Program-made: the position numbers and the translations under genes
In this document: positions 1 to 8,958 of the stretch, one piece after another
Numbering within the stretch: the stretch's first letter is position 1
Layout of the letters: each line of letters opens with the position of its first letter
Assembly: GCF_001642085.1 (NCBI RefSeq)
Contig: NZ_CP014699.1
Coordinates: 248,001-312,000, forward strand
DNA: 64,000 bases
Reading direction: 5' to 3'
Source: Streptococcus pantholopis
Lineage (GTDB): Bacteria > Bacillota > Bacilli > Lactobacillales > Streptococcaceae
The notes under the pieces: generated by a model
Databases searched by the model: none
Told to the model about the DNA's origin: nothing
What the model saw: the letters and a program-made list of their open reading frames with translations, nothing else

Positions 1-1
1 T

Positions 2-958
2 ACGCAGACAAAGATTGCACAGTACTTACGGTCCTTTGAAGTCGATAATTGTTTTGCTTTGACTGGGACACCGATAGAAAATAGGCTGCTGGAAATCTGG
101 TCTATTTTTCAGATTGTTCTGCCAGGCCTTCTGCCGGAAAAGAAGGTCTTTGCGAAAATGTCAGCAGAGCAGGTTGCCCGCTATATCAAGCCCTTCATTA
201 TGCGGCGCAAAAAAGAAGACGTTCTGCCGGAACTGCCGGAACTGCTGGAAATCAATTATCACAATGAGCTTGCCGACAGTCAAAAAGCGATTTACTTAGC
301 ACAGCTCCGACAAATGCAAGACAGTATCCGCGGTTCATCAGATGCGGTGATTAATCGAAAAAAAATTGAAATCCTCTCAGGCATTACCCGCCTGCGGCAG
401 ATTTGCGACAGCCCCAGTCTGTTTATGGATTATAAAGGCGGCAGTGGGAAGTTAGACAGTCTGCGGGACCTCCTTTATCAAATTAAAGAAAGTGGACACC
501 GCGCCTTAGTTTTTTCCCAGTTTCGCGGGATGTTGGATATTGCGGAAGAAGAACTGCATCATCTTGGACTGACGGCATATAAGATGACCGGTTCAACCCC
601 AGCTGCTGAGCGGCAGGAAATGACACGGGCTTTTAACAGCGGTGCAAAGGATATTTTCCTGATTTCGCTGAAAGCCGGAGGAGTCGGTCTCAATTTAACC
701 GGCGCCGATACCGTTGTTTTGATTGACTTATGGTGGAATCCGGCAGTAGAACTGCAGGCTATCAGCCGGGCACACCGAATCGGTCAGGAGAAGAGTGTTG
801 ATGTTTACCGTCTGATAACAAGGGGGACTATCGAAGAAAAGATTTTAGATTTGCAGGAAACCAAACGCCATTTAGTGACAACTGTTCTAGACGGCAACGA
901 AACACGAGCCAGCATGTCAGTTGAAGAAATTAAAGAAATCTTGGGACTTGCAGACTGA
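2..958 (+). CDS. snf: SNF2-family DEAD/DEAH helicase, C-terminal part (5' end outside window)
   Basis: The reading frame is open from base 2, so the N-terminal part lies upstream of the window. Visible are the SNF2 motif LTGTPIEN, and then the complete second RecA-like lobe: GHRALVFSQF, the LISLKAGGVGLNLT segment, and the DLWWNPAVELQAISRAHRIGQ block that carries the arginine fingers of motif VI. These are diagnostic of SWI2/SNF2 ATPases, which translocate on double-stranded DNA. The bacterial streptococcal member has no well-defined role. It is followed by a terminator and then by a gene that sits between snf and murC in other streptococci. Family is certain from motifs; the biological role is not inferable here. 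Confidence 0.93.
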   Translation, partial: TQTKIAQYLRSFEVDNCFALTGTPIENRLLEIWSIFQIVLPGLLPEKKVFAKMSAEQVARYIKPFIMRRKKEDVLPELPELLEINYHNELADSQKAIYLAQLRQMQDSIRGSSDAVINRKKIEILSGITRLRQICDSPSLFMDYKGGSGKLDSLRDLLYQIKESGHRALVFSQFRGMLDIAEEELHHLGLTAYKMTGSTPAAERQEMTRAFNSGAKDIFLISLKAGGVGLNLTGADTVVLIDLWWNPAVELQAISRAHRIGQEKSVDVYRLITRGTIEEKILDLQETKRHLVTTVLDGNETRASMSVEEIKEILGLAD

Positions 959-1080
959 CAACAACAAAAGCTATTTTGTCCCCCTCTGCACAGTTGATGA
1001 GGGGGCCTACAATCCCTTGCTTGCTAAGTGATAAAAACTTTCAATCACTGCATCAAGTGCATATGTCTAAAAAAATGAAA

Positions 1081-1114
1081 TGAGGCAGACTTTTGTTCAA
1101 GCCTCTTTTTCTTA
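1081..1114 (+). terminator. Rho-independent terminator after snf
   Basis: A GAGGC...GCCTC stem is followed by TTTTTCTT, about 125 bases after the helicase stop. A second C/G-rich hairpin (CCCCCTC...GAGGGGG, about 980-1005) lies just before it without a T tract. Confidence 0.7.
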
Positions 1115-1292
1115 TACCGATTTCGCTCTTTTCAGATTTAATTTAAGAACATTTTGAAAAAATAGTAGTTTTAGTTTATAATAGGAGTACTGTATAAAGG
1201 CTGCTGGCAGTTTTTTGATATCAGAAAATCGGCTGCTGCTTTCACCGCAGGTAATAGTTATAGTTCAAGATTAAAAGGAAGCGAGTCTTGAT

Positions 1293-1898
1293 ATGATGAG
1301 AAAAAAATTCCCTCTGGTTGCAGATGGGGAGCAAATTATGCAAGAGCCGATAAACATGCGGCTTTACAATAATGAAGACCTGATTAATAATATTCACGGG
1401 CCCTATCAAGATAAAGATTTCAGCGATGTTACTCAAGACTTCAATTTTGTTGACCAAACACCTGATGTTAAAAATAAAGCCCCTGAGCGTCTTCAGACCC
1501 TAAATGAAGGGAAGTCTTATGCACAAAAAGCCAGAGAAGAGGCAAGACGGGATATTAGGGAAAAGCGTCAGGCTTTTCTGGCCAATGAAGTTAAAATGCA
1601 GGCAAAGCCGTCTTTTCAGCGCCAGCCTTCTCAGCCGGCCTCAGCTCAATCCAAATCGAGCAGTCAGGGCAGTGAGCTGAGCCGTTTTTCGAAAAAACTT
1701 CATCAGGAATCCTATATTTTGGCAGAAATACCGCAGGTTTATACGGAACCTAGGAATTCTGTGCGGCCCAAACCTAAAAAAAATAATTACGATTTTCTTA
1801 AACGCAGTCAGATATACAATAATCAGGAGTTTGAAACACAAAAAGAACACCGTCTTACTCAAGAGCTGAATCTGACCCGTTTTGCAGAAACTGATTAA
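1293..1898 (+). CDS. Conserved streptococcal protein of unknown function (snf-murC interval)
   Basis: 201 residues, starting at tandem ATG codons (1293 or 1296) after a GGAAG ribosome site. There is no signal peptide, membrane segment or recognisable catalytic motif. The middle (about residues 70-105) is strongly charged and predicted helical (KAREEARRDIREKRQAF); residues about 105-130 are Ser/Gln/Pro-rich and look disordered; the C-terminal part has short basic stretches (RPKPKKNNYDFLKR). Proteins of this size occur between snf and murC in other streptococci, which supports it being a real gene, but I do not recognise a named family. A cytoplasmic protein with a flexible linker is the most that can be said. 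Confidence 0.8.
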   Translation: MMRKKFPLVADGEQIMQEPINMRLYNNEDLINNIHGPYQDKDFSDVTQDFNFVDQTPDVKNKAPERLQTLNEGKSYAQKAREEARRDIREKRQAFLANEVKMQAKPSFQRQPSQPASAQSKSSSQGSELSRFSKKLHQESYILAEIPQVYTEPRNSVRPKPKKNNYDFLKRSQIYNNQEFETQKEHRLTQELNLTRFAETD

Positions 1899-1908
1899 AA
1901 AATTGAGA

Positions 1909-1964
1909 GTGGGGCAAAAATCGGCAAATTGTCGTAAAATAACGATTTCGATTTTGTTGCCCCA
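1909..1964. repeat. Large inverted repeat after the unknown gene
   Basis: GTGGGGCAA and the following AAATCG pair with CGATTTT and GTTGCCCCAC. The structure follows the stop codon at 1898 closely and may end transcription, although no T tract follows. A second TGAGG...CCTCA hairpin lies at about 1987-2013. Confidence 0.6.
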
Positions 1965-2044
1965 CCTCCTCTGTCTAAACAAGTGAGCTGAGGCAGGACT
2001 TTGCCCTAACCTCAAAGTTTTAAAAAAACTTTGTATCATTTGGT

Positions 2045-2424
2045 AATAAAAGCCCTAAAAAAGAGAACTGCGGTTTTTCACGGGCTTTGTATCTTGTTAA
2101 TTGAACACGCCCTAAAATCCTAGTGAAAAAGATATGGCTAAGTTTAGAATTGATTTCAAGTTAGCTAACCGTAGACGTCTGAAAGCTTTATCGTCTTAAT
2201 AGCCGACCGCAGCTTTCTAGTCGTCCTGGCAGAGGTGCGTCTGCGAAATCAAAGATTTCGGACTTACCGTCATTTTTGCTGTGAGCTTTAAACGGGCTTT
2301 GTATCTTGTTTTAATTGAACACGCCCTAAAATCCTAGTGAAAAAGATGGCTGTCAGCGTGATGCCAGCATCACTTGCCATCCCCTATTTTCATACGGATT
2401 TTTTCACGGGCTTTGTATCTTGTT
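2045..2424 (+). repeat. Modular intergenic repeat array R1, leader of murC
   Basis: Three tandem units separated by copies of a junction motif (CGGGCTTTGTATCTTG...GAACACGCCC, at 2080-2113 and 2291-2327) and closed by a half junction at 2405-2424. That half junction is followed at once by the murC ribosome site. Unit 1 (about 2045-2079) is short and degenerate. Unit 2 (2114-2290) has the long interior with the hairpin GAAATC-aaa-GATTTC. Unit 3 (2328-2404) has the arms AAAATCCTAGTGAAAA and TTTTCATACGGATTTT, which are nearly complementary, around an inner hairpin GTGATG-cca-GCATCAC. Unit 2 begins with an AAAATCC-type left arm but ends with a GTGAGCTT-type right arm, so its arms do not match. Confidence 0.85.
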
Positions 2425-2437
2425 GTAAGGAGTGGAT

Positions 2438-3769
2438 ATGTCGAAAGTTTTTCATTTTATCGGAATTAAGGGGTCAGGTATGAGTGCTCTTGCCCTTATG
2501 CTTCAGCAAATGGGGTATAAGGTTCAGGGGAGCGATGTGGAAAAGTATTATTTCACACAGCGGGGGCTCGAACAGGCTGGTATTGCTGTCCTTCCCTTCT
2601 CTGAAGCTAATATTACACCTGATTTGGAACTGATTGCCGGTAATGCTTTTCGCGAAGATAATAATATCGAAGTGGCTTATGCGCTTAAAAACGGTTTCAG
2701 CTTTAAGCGTTACCACGAATTTCTCGGCGACTTTATGACACAGTTTACAAGTTTTGGGGTTGCTGGTGCCCACGGCAAAACATCTACTACCGGACTTTTG
2801 TCGCATGTTCTTAAAAATATTACGGATACCTCCTATCTTATTGGCGATGGTACTGGCCGGGGGCTGGCTAACAGTAAATATTTTGTTTTCGAATCAGATG
2901 AATACGAGCGCCATTTTATGCCCTATCACCCTGAGTATTCCATCATTACCAATATTGATTTTGACCATCCGGATTATTTCACTAGTGTTGATGATGTTTT
3001 TCGTGCTTTCAGCGACTATGCTCAGCAGGTTCAAAAAGGTCTTTTTGTATATGGGGAAGATCCCTACCTCAGACGTCTAAAAACAAAAGCCCCGATTTAT
3101 TATTATGGGTTTGCTCAAGATGATGATTTTGTAGCTCATGATATTATTCGTACAACAAATGGTTCTGATTTCAAGGTCAGCTATAAGGGAGAAGTGCTTG
3201 GCGAATTTCATGTTCCGGCTTATGGGCGTCACAATATTCTCAATGCAACAGCTGTTATCGGCAACCTTTATATTGCCGGCTTTGATATGGCTTTGGTTGC
3301 TGAACATTTGAAGACTTTCAAGGGAGTTAAGCGCCGCTTCTCTGAGAAAGTCATTACCGATACTGTTATTATTGATGACTTTGCTCATCATCCGACTGAG
3401 ATTATTGCGACTCTTGATGCAGCGAGGCAAAAATATCCCAGCAAGGAAATTGTCGCCATTTTTCAGCCGCACACCTTTACCAGGACAATTGCTCTGTTAG
3501 ATGAGTTTGCAGAGGCTCTTAATGAAGCAGACAGTGTTTACTTGGCGCAGATTTACGGTTCGGCCCGTGAGGTGGACAAGGGAGATGTCAAAGTGGAAGA
3601 CTTGGCTCAAAAAATCAGTAAACCTGCTGAAGTTGTAACTGTTGAGAATGTGTCACCTCTGCTTGATCATGACAATGCTGTTTACGTCTTTATGGGAGCT
3701 GGGGATATCCAGCTCTATGAGCGGTCTTTTGAAGAACTTTTGGCCAATCTGACCAAGAATAGACAATAG
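2438..3769 (+). CDS. murC: UDP-N-acetylmuramate--L-alanine ligase
   Basis: Adds L-alanine to UDP-MurNAc, the first peptide step of peptidoglycan precursor synthesis in the cytoplasm. 443 residues, normal for streptococcal MurC. The N-terminal Rossmann motif GIKGSGMSA is at about residues 9-17. The ATP P-loop [10 protein letters not shown] is at about 110-119. The ESDEYERHF and FDHPDYF segments of the central Mur ligase domain follow, then the C-terminal [10 protein letters not shown] motif. I choose ATG 2438 because AAGGAG lies 5 bases before it; the in-frame GTG at 2432 overlaps that ribosome site. The leader consists of the R1 repeats, which end 13 bases before the start. Confidence 0.97.
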   Translation: MSKVFHFIGIKGSGMSALALMLQQMGYKVQGSDVEKYYFTQRGLEQAGIAVLPFSEANITPDLELIAGNAFREDNNIEVAYALKNGFSFKRYHEFLGDFMTQFTSFGVAGAHGKTSTTGLLSHVLKNITDTSYLIGDGTGRGLANSKYFVFESDEYERHFMPYHPEYSIITNIDFDHPDYFTSVDDVFRAFSDYAQQVQKGLFVYGEDPYLRRLKTKAPIYYYGFAQDDDFVAHDIIRTTNGSDFKVSYKGEVLGEFHVPAYGRHNILNATAVIGNLYIAGFDMALVAEHLKTFKGVKRRFSEKVITDTVIIDDFAHHPTEIIATLDAARQKYPSKEIVAIFQPHTFTRTIALLDEFAEALNEADSVYLAQIYGSAREVDKGDVKVEDLAQKISKPAEVVTVENVSPLLDHDNAVYVFMGAGDIQLYERSFEELLANLTKNRQ

Positions 3770-4041
3770 AAAGATTCTGGCGGGGAGTAGACCTGTGCGG
3801 TCAGAAGAAGTTTCTATGGTTACAGTATTGTTATAATTGACTAAGGACACGCTCTATTGGCAATAAGCCTGCCTAGCGGTGAGGATTAGAGCAGATTTTA
3901 TGGACTGGACTGTCTTGCTCTTTTACGGTCTAATGGCTGTGGAAAAGAGATGCCCTGTAGGAAGATACGCAAGTTATAACTTGTCTGTTTTGAAAGATGA
4001 GCCTGTCTTAAAGTCAGGTTCATAATTTTTTGCGAATTAGG

Positions 4042-4505
4042 GCAAACGTTTGATATCTATTCTGCTGCTAAAAAAGAAAAAAAGCTGCTTTGGCAAGCGA
4101 AAAGGGAAAATTTAAGTCATGAAAAAGTTTGTTAAGAATGCTATGCTGCAATTGATGGTATAGCTCATGCGGGAAGTTCTTTTTACAGGAGCACAAATAG
4201 GTGCTGTTATAGGTTCAGCTATTCCAATACCTGTTGTTGGTACGGTTGTGGGGGCAGCAATAGGCAGTATAGCTGGTTCTGCAGTGTTTGATGGGACCAA
4301 TAATATTTGGGACAATGTTTCTCATAGGAAATGGTAGTGAATCGAAAGATTGTGATTTTAAATCGCGGCCCTCTTGTAAACCAAAAAAGGAAAGACTTTT
4401 ACATATCAGACCAATCCAAAGTTAGATTGACAAAACGTTTGACATCTGTTATACTTTTAAAAACGAAAAAGCAACTTTAGTAAGTGAAAAGGGAAACTTT
4501 TAACC
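4042..4505 (+). repeat. Duplicated promoter/leader of the LXG gene
   Basis: The segment at about 4042-4119 (starting CAAACGTTTGATATCT, ending AGCGAAAAGGG..ATG) recurs at about 4431-4508 (CAAAACGTTTGACATCT ... AGTGAAAAGGG..ATG) with scattered changes. The second copy drives the intact LXG gene; the first leads into a broken toxin tail. Both contain a likely -10 region (TTATACTT in the second). The two copies suggest that a duplicated upstream LXG gene was mostly deleted. Confidence 0.7.
4116..4337 (+). pseudogene. Remnant of an LXG-type toxin C-terminus (glycine zipper)
   Basis: After a copy of the LXG leader and an ATG (4119), a short frame stops. From ATG 4167 a 56-codon frame encodes a glycine-zipper tail (GAQIGAVIGSAIPIPVVG, then GAAIGSIAG) ending at TAG 4335-4337. 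The GAQIG segment lines up with GAQIGSMVPFVG near the end of the intact toxin at 4506-6065. The piece upstream in another frame (AIDGIAHAG) resembles the AIHAG segment of the same toxin, which suggests a frameshift between them. I read this as the leftover 3' end of a deleted toxin. It could also be a very small bacteriocin-like peptide, but it has no good ribosome site. Confidence 0.6.
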
Positions 4506-6065
4506 ATGAAAATCGATATGACAGAGGTCAATGACAATAAGACGACTTTAACGACCTCTATTGATAATTTGAACAGTCAATTGGAAACTGCTAAGACTTC
4601 CTTTACGAATCTACTTAATACCGACAGTCTTCAAGGGGAGGTCAAGACAGCCATAGACGGTAAGATTAATAACTATCAGATTCCGCTTCTGACCAACTTT
4701 TCCAATAGTTTATCGACTTTATCGGCCCAGTATGATAAGGCAATAGAGGCGTTTCAAACGACGGTTGAGGAGACCTCAGCTACGGCGATTATCGATACGG
4801 ATTATCTGCAGGGATTAGAGGAAGGTTATAGTACGATAGAGAGCAGTATAGCGACGATAGACAGTGAGACGTCCAAGATTTACAGTTCGATATCTGATAT
4901 CATCAGTTTGAGCAATCCCAGCAGTTCAGATATTACGACACCGTTGAGTGAAGCCAAGAAGGTATTGACGGATACCAAGAGCAACATGGAGACTTTTAAC
5001 GGCTGGACACAGGGGACAGAATTCAGTGAGCTGTTAGCCAGTCAGGGGACGGTTTTAGCTTCTTTATCCGATTTGACAGGTGTGTCCTATGTTGATAAAG
5101 AGGCTTCGGCATTTTATTCGGATGCCAGTTTTGCGGACGGTGTCCAGACGACCTCTCGCAACATAGCTTCCACCTCTACCCCTCTAGAACTACTTGAAAT
5201 AGTTGCTAAGTCTCTAAATTCTATTGCCGAAACATCAGGCTCATGGTGGTCAGGCTTTTCTGACATTTGGCAGACCTATGTCCAATCGGTAGCGGATGAT
5301 TCGAATTATAAGCGGATGAAGAGCGGTGTGGGCTTAGTCAGGGATTATTTAAAAATCTTTAATAATAAGAGCCATAGTGCCGCTAATCTAGGCCGTCAGG
5401 CTTTTGAAGGGCTCAGCAAATCCTGGGATATGGTCAGCAAGTCTGGCAAGGACTTGTGGGCGGTTATGCGTCAGGTCAAGAACACCAAAGCTTGGAGTGC
5501 CCTGAGCAAGGTAGGCAGCAGCAAGGGCTGGAAGCTGGCGGAGAAGGGCTATAAAGGGGCGACGAAGTTTTTCGATACGGTCAAGAATCCGCTGAAGTCA
5601 GGTGCAAAGAGTTTAGGGAAGGTCGCACAGGTAGGCGGCTGGACGATGGTGGCAATGGAGGCAGGTGTTTACGGCTATCAGGGTTATACCGATGAGGACA
5701 GCCGGACCTATCACAGTGTTGGCAAATCCGCCATTCATGCTGGGGTGGAGACCATTAAGAACGCCGGCCCGCTGGAATTTACGGCAGCGGGTGCGCAAAT
5801 TGGCTCAATGGTCCCTTTTGTAGGAACAGCAGCTGGCGCAGCAGTTGGATTTGCGTTTGGGACAGTTAATTCTGTTTTTGGTATGTTTAATCCCGAGGCT
5901 AAAGATAAGTTTTATGATAGCATAGAAAACGGTCTCTTTGATGCCTATGACGGGGCGGCCAAGGCAGTTAAGGAAGTCGGTCAGACTGTTTCTGATAAGG
6001 CGAAGTCTGTCGGTCAGTCCCTGTCTCAGGGTTGGAACAGTGTGACCTCAGCTTTTGGTTTTTAG
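4506..6065 (+). CDS. LXG polymorphic toxin, type VII secretion effector with glycine-zipper C-terminus
   Basis: 519 residues. Residues about 1-230 form the helical LXG targeting domain, starting MKIDMTEVNDNK, rich in Ser/Thr and predicted coiled coil. A W-rich segment (SGSWWSGFSDIW) follows at about 250. The C-terminal part (about 290-519) carries a glycine zipper at about 425-455 (GAQIGSMVPFVGTAAGAAVG). LXG proteins are exported by the streptococcal type VII system and act as antibacterial toxins. A glycine-zipper tail recalls pore-forming LXG toxins such as TelE of S. gallolyticus, so membrane permeabilisation is the best guess. No DUF3130/DUF3958-type partner genes lie upstream, which is unusual. 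The stop is followed by AAGGAGTGATCT and the membrane protein at 6084, presumably its immunity protein. Confidence 0.85.
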   Translation: MKIDMTEVNDNKTTLTTSIDNLNSQLETAKTSFTNLLNTDSLQGEVKTAIDGKINNYQIPLLTNFSNSLSTLSAQYDKAIEAFQTTVEETSATAIIDTDYLQGLEEGYSTIESSIATIDSETSKIYSSISDIISLSNPSSSDITTPLSEAKKVLTDTKSNMETFNGWTQGTEFSELLASQGTVLASLSDLTGVSYVDKEASAFYSDASFADGVQTTSRNIASTSTPLELLEIVAKSLNSIAETSGSWWSGFSDIWQTYVQSVADDSNYKRMKSGVGLVRDYLKIFNNKSHSAANLGRQAFEGLSKSWDMVSKSGKDLWAVMRQVKNTKAWSALSKVGSSKGWKLAEKGYKGATKFFDTVKNPLKSGAKSLGKVAQVGGWTMVAMEAGVYGYQGYTDEDSRTYHSVGKSAIHAGVETIKNAGPLEFTAAGAQIGSMVPFVGTAAGAAVGFAFGTVNSVFGMFNPEAKDKFYDSIENGLFDAYDGAAKAVKEVGQTVSDKAKSVGQSLSQGWNSVTSAFGF

Positions 6066-6083
6066 GAAGGAGTGATCTGTTAG

Positions 6084-6995
6084 ATGAAGAAGTCCATCTT
6101 TAAAGCCAGCTTTGAGGAAAGCAAAAGGATTATTAATTCTCAAAAGTTTATTGATAGTCTGAAAGAAAACAATCCTATGAACCGGTCGCTTCTCAACCGC
6201 CTCTTTACTTTTTTCATAGCTGGCGGTATGATTTTCTCAGTAGCAGCGTCTTTGCTATTTGGAATGCCTTCTGTTTTGAGTGCAGATGCAGAAAATATTC
6301 GCTATTTGTCTCCTGCCTCTGCTTATCTAATGGGAATTATTGGCCGAAAGCTCTTTCTTCCTAATGTTATAGCCTTCGGTGTATCAGCTGTTTTTTCCTT
6401 TTTTACTGCTCTTTTTCCGCGGTCTAATCTTGCTAAGCAATCATTTATTGGTTTTCCTTTTTTTGTAGGACTGATTTACTGCGCCTTGGTTGTCTCCTCT
6501 TACTTATCCAGTGCCATAGCTTTTGACCGTTATGGGACAGCGGGGCTTTTATTGCAGGTGGTTATTGGTATTTTTTTGATGTTGGTCATTCTTTACCAAG
6601 GTTATCGCAAGACCAAGTCAATCTTATATAGTGAAGAGTACGAGCCGCTGCTTTCAGCCAAGAGGCTTTTGCTTATAGTCGGTGGGGTCAGTCTCTTTCT
6701 TTTGCTTCTGAGCGGCAGTGTTTTTCAGGGGTTGGAGACAGACTTGAATCGCCATTGGTATAGTTACCCCTTAGGTCTGGTTCAGCTCCTTGCCTTTGTT
6801 GTTTTTGGTTATGGGTTTTGGTTCATTACGGATTTCTTTCTGTTTCAGAGTTATTACTTGGTCAAATACAGTCGGGAGTACCAGTCTTACTTAGAGATAC
6901 CAGATGAGGAGTGGTATCGCAATGGGCGTAAGAAAAAGCGGAAAGAGGAGAAGCGCCGAAAGAAGGCTGACAAGATAGGTAGAAAGAGTTCTTGA
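6084..6995 (+). CDS. Polytopic membrane protein, probable immunity protein (class A)
   Basis: 303 residues with about six hydrophobic segments (for example FTFFIAGGMIFSVAASLLFG, FLMLVILYQGY and LLLIVGGVSLFLLLLSGSVF) and a very basic C-terminus (RKKKRKEEKRRKK). It starts 18 bases after the toxin stop with AAGGAG before ATG. Position directly after an LXG toxin and membrane location fit an immunity protein against a membrane-acting toxin; this is inference. The first 13 residues (MKKSIFKASFEES) are identical in four paralogues of this region. The C-terminal half is nearly the same as that of the gene at 11272, while the N-terminal half differs. Confidence 0.75.
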   Translation: MKKSIFKASFEESKRIINSQKFIDSLKENNPMNRSLLNRLFTFFIAGGMIFSVAASLLFGMPSVLSADAENIRYLSPASAYLMGIIGRKLFLPNVIAFGVSAVFSFFTALFPRSNLAKQSFIGFPFFVGLIYCALVVSSYLSSAIAFDRYGTAGLLLQVVIGIFLMLVILYQGYRKTKSILYSEEYEPLLSAKRLLLIVGGVSLFLLLLSGSVFQGLETDLNRHWYSYPLGLVQLLAFVVFGYGFWFITDFFLFQSYYLVKYSREYQSYLEIPDEEWYRNGRKKKRKEEKRRKKADKIGRKSS

Positions 6996-7044
6996 CCAGA
7001 CTTTTTTCTATGATTATAGACACTAATCCTTTTATCTGGACTAG

Positions 7045-8009
7045 CAGGTGTGTCCTATGTTGATAAAGAGGCTTCGGCATTTTATTCGGATGCCAGTTTT
7101 GCGGACGGTGTCAAGACGACCTCTCGCAACATAGCTTCCACCTCTACCCCTCTAGAACTACTTGAAATAGTTGCTAAGTCTCTAAATTCTATTGCCGAAA
7201 CGTCAGGCTCATGGTGGTCAGGCTTTTCTGACATTTGGCAGACCTATGTCCAATCGGTAGCGGATGATTCGAATTATAAGCGGATGAAGAGCGGTGTGGG
7301 CTTAGTCAGGGATTATTTAAAAATCTTTAATAATAAGAGCCATAGTGCCGCTAATCTAGGCCGTCAGGCTTTTGAAGGGCTCAGCAAATCCTGGGATATG
7401 GTCAGCAAGTCTGGCAAGGACTTGTGGGCGGTTATGCGTCAGGTCAAGAACACCAAAGCTTGGAGTGCCCTGAGCAAGGTAGGCAGCAGCAAGGGCTGGA
7501 ATCTGGCGGAGAAGGGCTATAAAGGGGCGACGAAGTTTTTCGATACGGTCAAGAATCCGCTGAAGTCAGGTGCAAAGAGTTTAGGGAAGGTCGCACAGGT
7601 AGGCGGCTGGACGATGGTGGCAATGGAGGCAGGTGTTTACGGCTATCAGGGCTATACCGATGAGGACAGCCGGACCTATCACAGCGTAGGCAAATCCGCC
7701 ATTCATGCTGGGGTAGAGACCATTAAGAACGCCGGCCCGCTGGAAGCAACGGCAGCTTTCTCTAGTCTTGGAGCGGGCGGTGCAGTTGTTGGTTTTGCAT
7801 TTGGAACAGCTAACTCGATTTTAGGGATGGTAAGTCCTGAACTAAAAGACAAGTTTTATGATAGCATAGAGAACGGTCTCTTTGATGCTTATGACGGGGC
7901 GGCCAAGGTAGTTAAGGATGTCGGTCAGACTGTTTCTGATAAGGCGAAGTCTGTCGGTCAGTCCCTGTCTCAGGGTTGGAACAGTGTGACCTCAGCTTTT
8001 GGTTTTTAG
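7045..8009 (+). pseudogene. Orphan LXG toxin 3' cassette 1 (lacks targeting domain)
   Basis: From 7045 the DNA matches the intact toxin gene from 5077 onward, but the LXG domain is missing. The first usable codon is GTG 7050, with no convincing ribosome site. The frame then runs 319 codons to the same end (GWNSVTSAFGF). It differs from the first toxin mainly in the glycine-rich stretch, here ATAAFSSLGAGGAVVGFAFG instead of FTAAGAQIGSMVPFVG. Without the targeting domain it should not be exported. It looks like a silent cassette that could recombine with the intact gene to change its tail. Confidence 0.8.
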
Positions 8010-8027
8010 GAAGGAGTGATCTGCTAG

Positions 8028-8927
8028 ATGAAGAAGTCCATCTTTAAAGCCAGCTTTGAGGAAAGCCAAGGCCTGGTGACCCAAGGGAAGTTTGTCCTAA
8101 CGGCTGGAATGACCAGAAATAATAATCCTGTTCATATGGGTATTTTTAACAGGCTCTTCACGCTTGTGATTGTTGGCTACTTTTTCTTTGGCATTATGGC
8201 GTATGGTCTATTATTTGCTATGCCAGAACAGATTGGAAGAGTTGGGGAGGTTAGGCTGATTTCAGTGAATGCGGTAGAATTGATTCATCAGATAGGGACT
8301 TTCCTCATTCCGTCTTCTGCTTTCTTTTATGCCCTAACATTCATTTTTATAACTCTATTCTGTTTGCCTAAAAAGAATTTGAAGATTCAGTCTTATTTTT
8401 ATTTTTCTTTCTACTTTCCTTTTCTTACCTGTGCTGTCATCGCTTTGTTTTATTTTCTCAGTGCTTTTACTTTTGACCGTTTTGGGTTTTCAGGTTTTCT
8501 GCTTCAGCTGGTACTTGGTTTAGGGTTTATCATAGCCATTCTCTATCAGGGCTATCGCGATGCCAGAAGGCGCTTGTATAATGAACCGCGTTGGCTGGGG
8601 GGGCTTGTGAAACTTATGGGTTATACGGTGTTAGCGGTCAGTGCAGTGCTTTTGGTCTTGAGCGGGACAGTGTTTAAAGGGCTGGCTAGTGATTTAAATG
8701 AGATGTGGTACAGCTATCCTTTGGGGCTTCTATTGTTGCCTGCTTTGATTATTGTTGGCTATGCCTGGCGTTTGTTGATTGATTTGTTTATTTATCAGGC
8801 TTATTATATCTGGAAGTATCCGGAGGAGTATAAGGCTTATCTGAAGATTTCCGATAAGGAGTGGTATAGCAAGCGGGAGTTAAGGAGACGGGAGAAAGCA
8901 GCAAAAAAGAACAGCCGGAGCTCATGA
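8028..8927 (+). CDS. Polytopic membrane protein, probable immunity protein (class B)
   Basis: 299 residues; starts 18 bases after cassette 1 with the same AAGGAGTGATCT leader. It shares MKKSIFKASFEES with class A but then diverges (QGLVTQGKFVLTAGMTRNNN). About six membrane segments and a basic tail (ELRRREKAAKKNSRSS). It is closely similar to the protein at 10274; differences cluster at about residues 45-110. It is linked to a toxin tail with a different glycine zipper than the first pair, so class B may be specific for that variant (inference). Confidence 0.75.
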   Translation: MKKSIFKASFEESQGLVTQGKFVLTAGMTRNNNPVHMGIFNRLFTLVIVGYFFFGIMAYGLLFAMPEQIGRVGEVRLISVNAVELIHQIGTFLIPSSAFFYALTFIFITLFCLPKKNLKIQSYFYFSFYFPFLTCAVIALFYFLSAFTFDRFGFSGFLLQLVLGLGFIIAILYQGYRDARRRLYNEPRWLGGLVKLMGYTVLAVSAVLLVLSGTVFKGLASDLNEMWYSYPLGLLLLPALIIVGYAWRLLIDLFIYQAYYIWKYPEEYKAYLKISDKEWYSKRELRRREKAAKKNSRSS

Positions 8928-8958
8928 TTGCCTCAACTCAATTATCCTGTTTAAAATA

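Noticed and set aside
7050..8009. Independent functional toxin gene
   Set aside because: Lacks the LXG domain and a ribosome site; starts inside the toxin at a duplication boundary.
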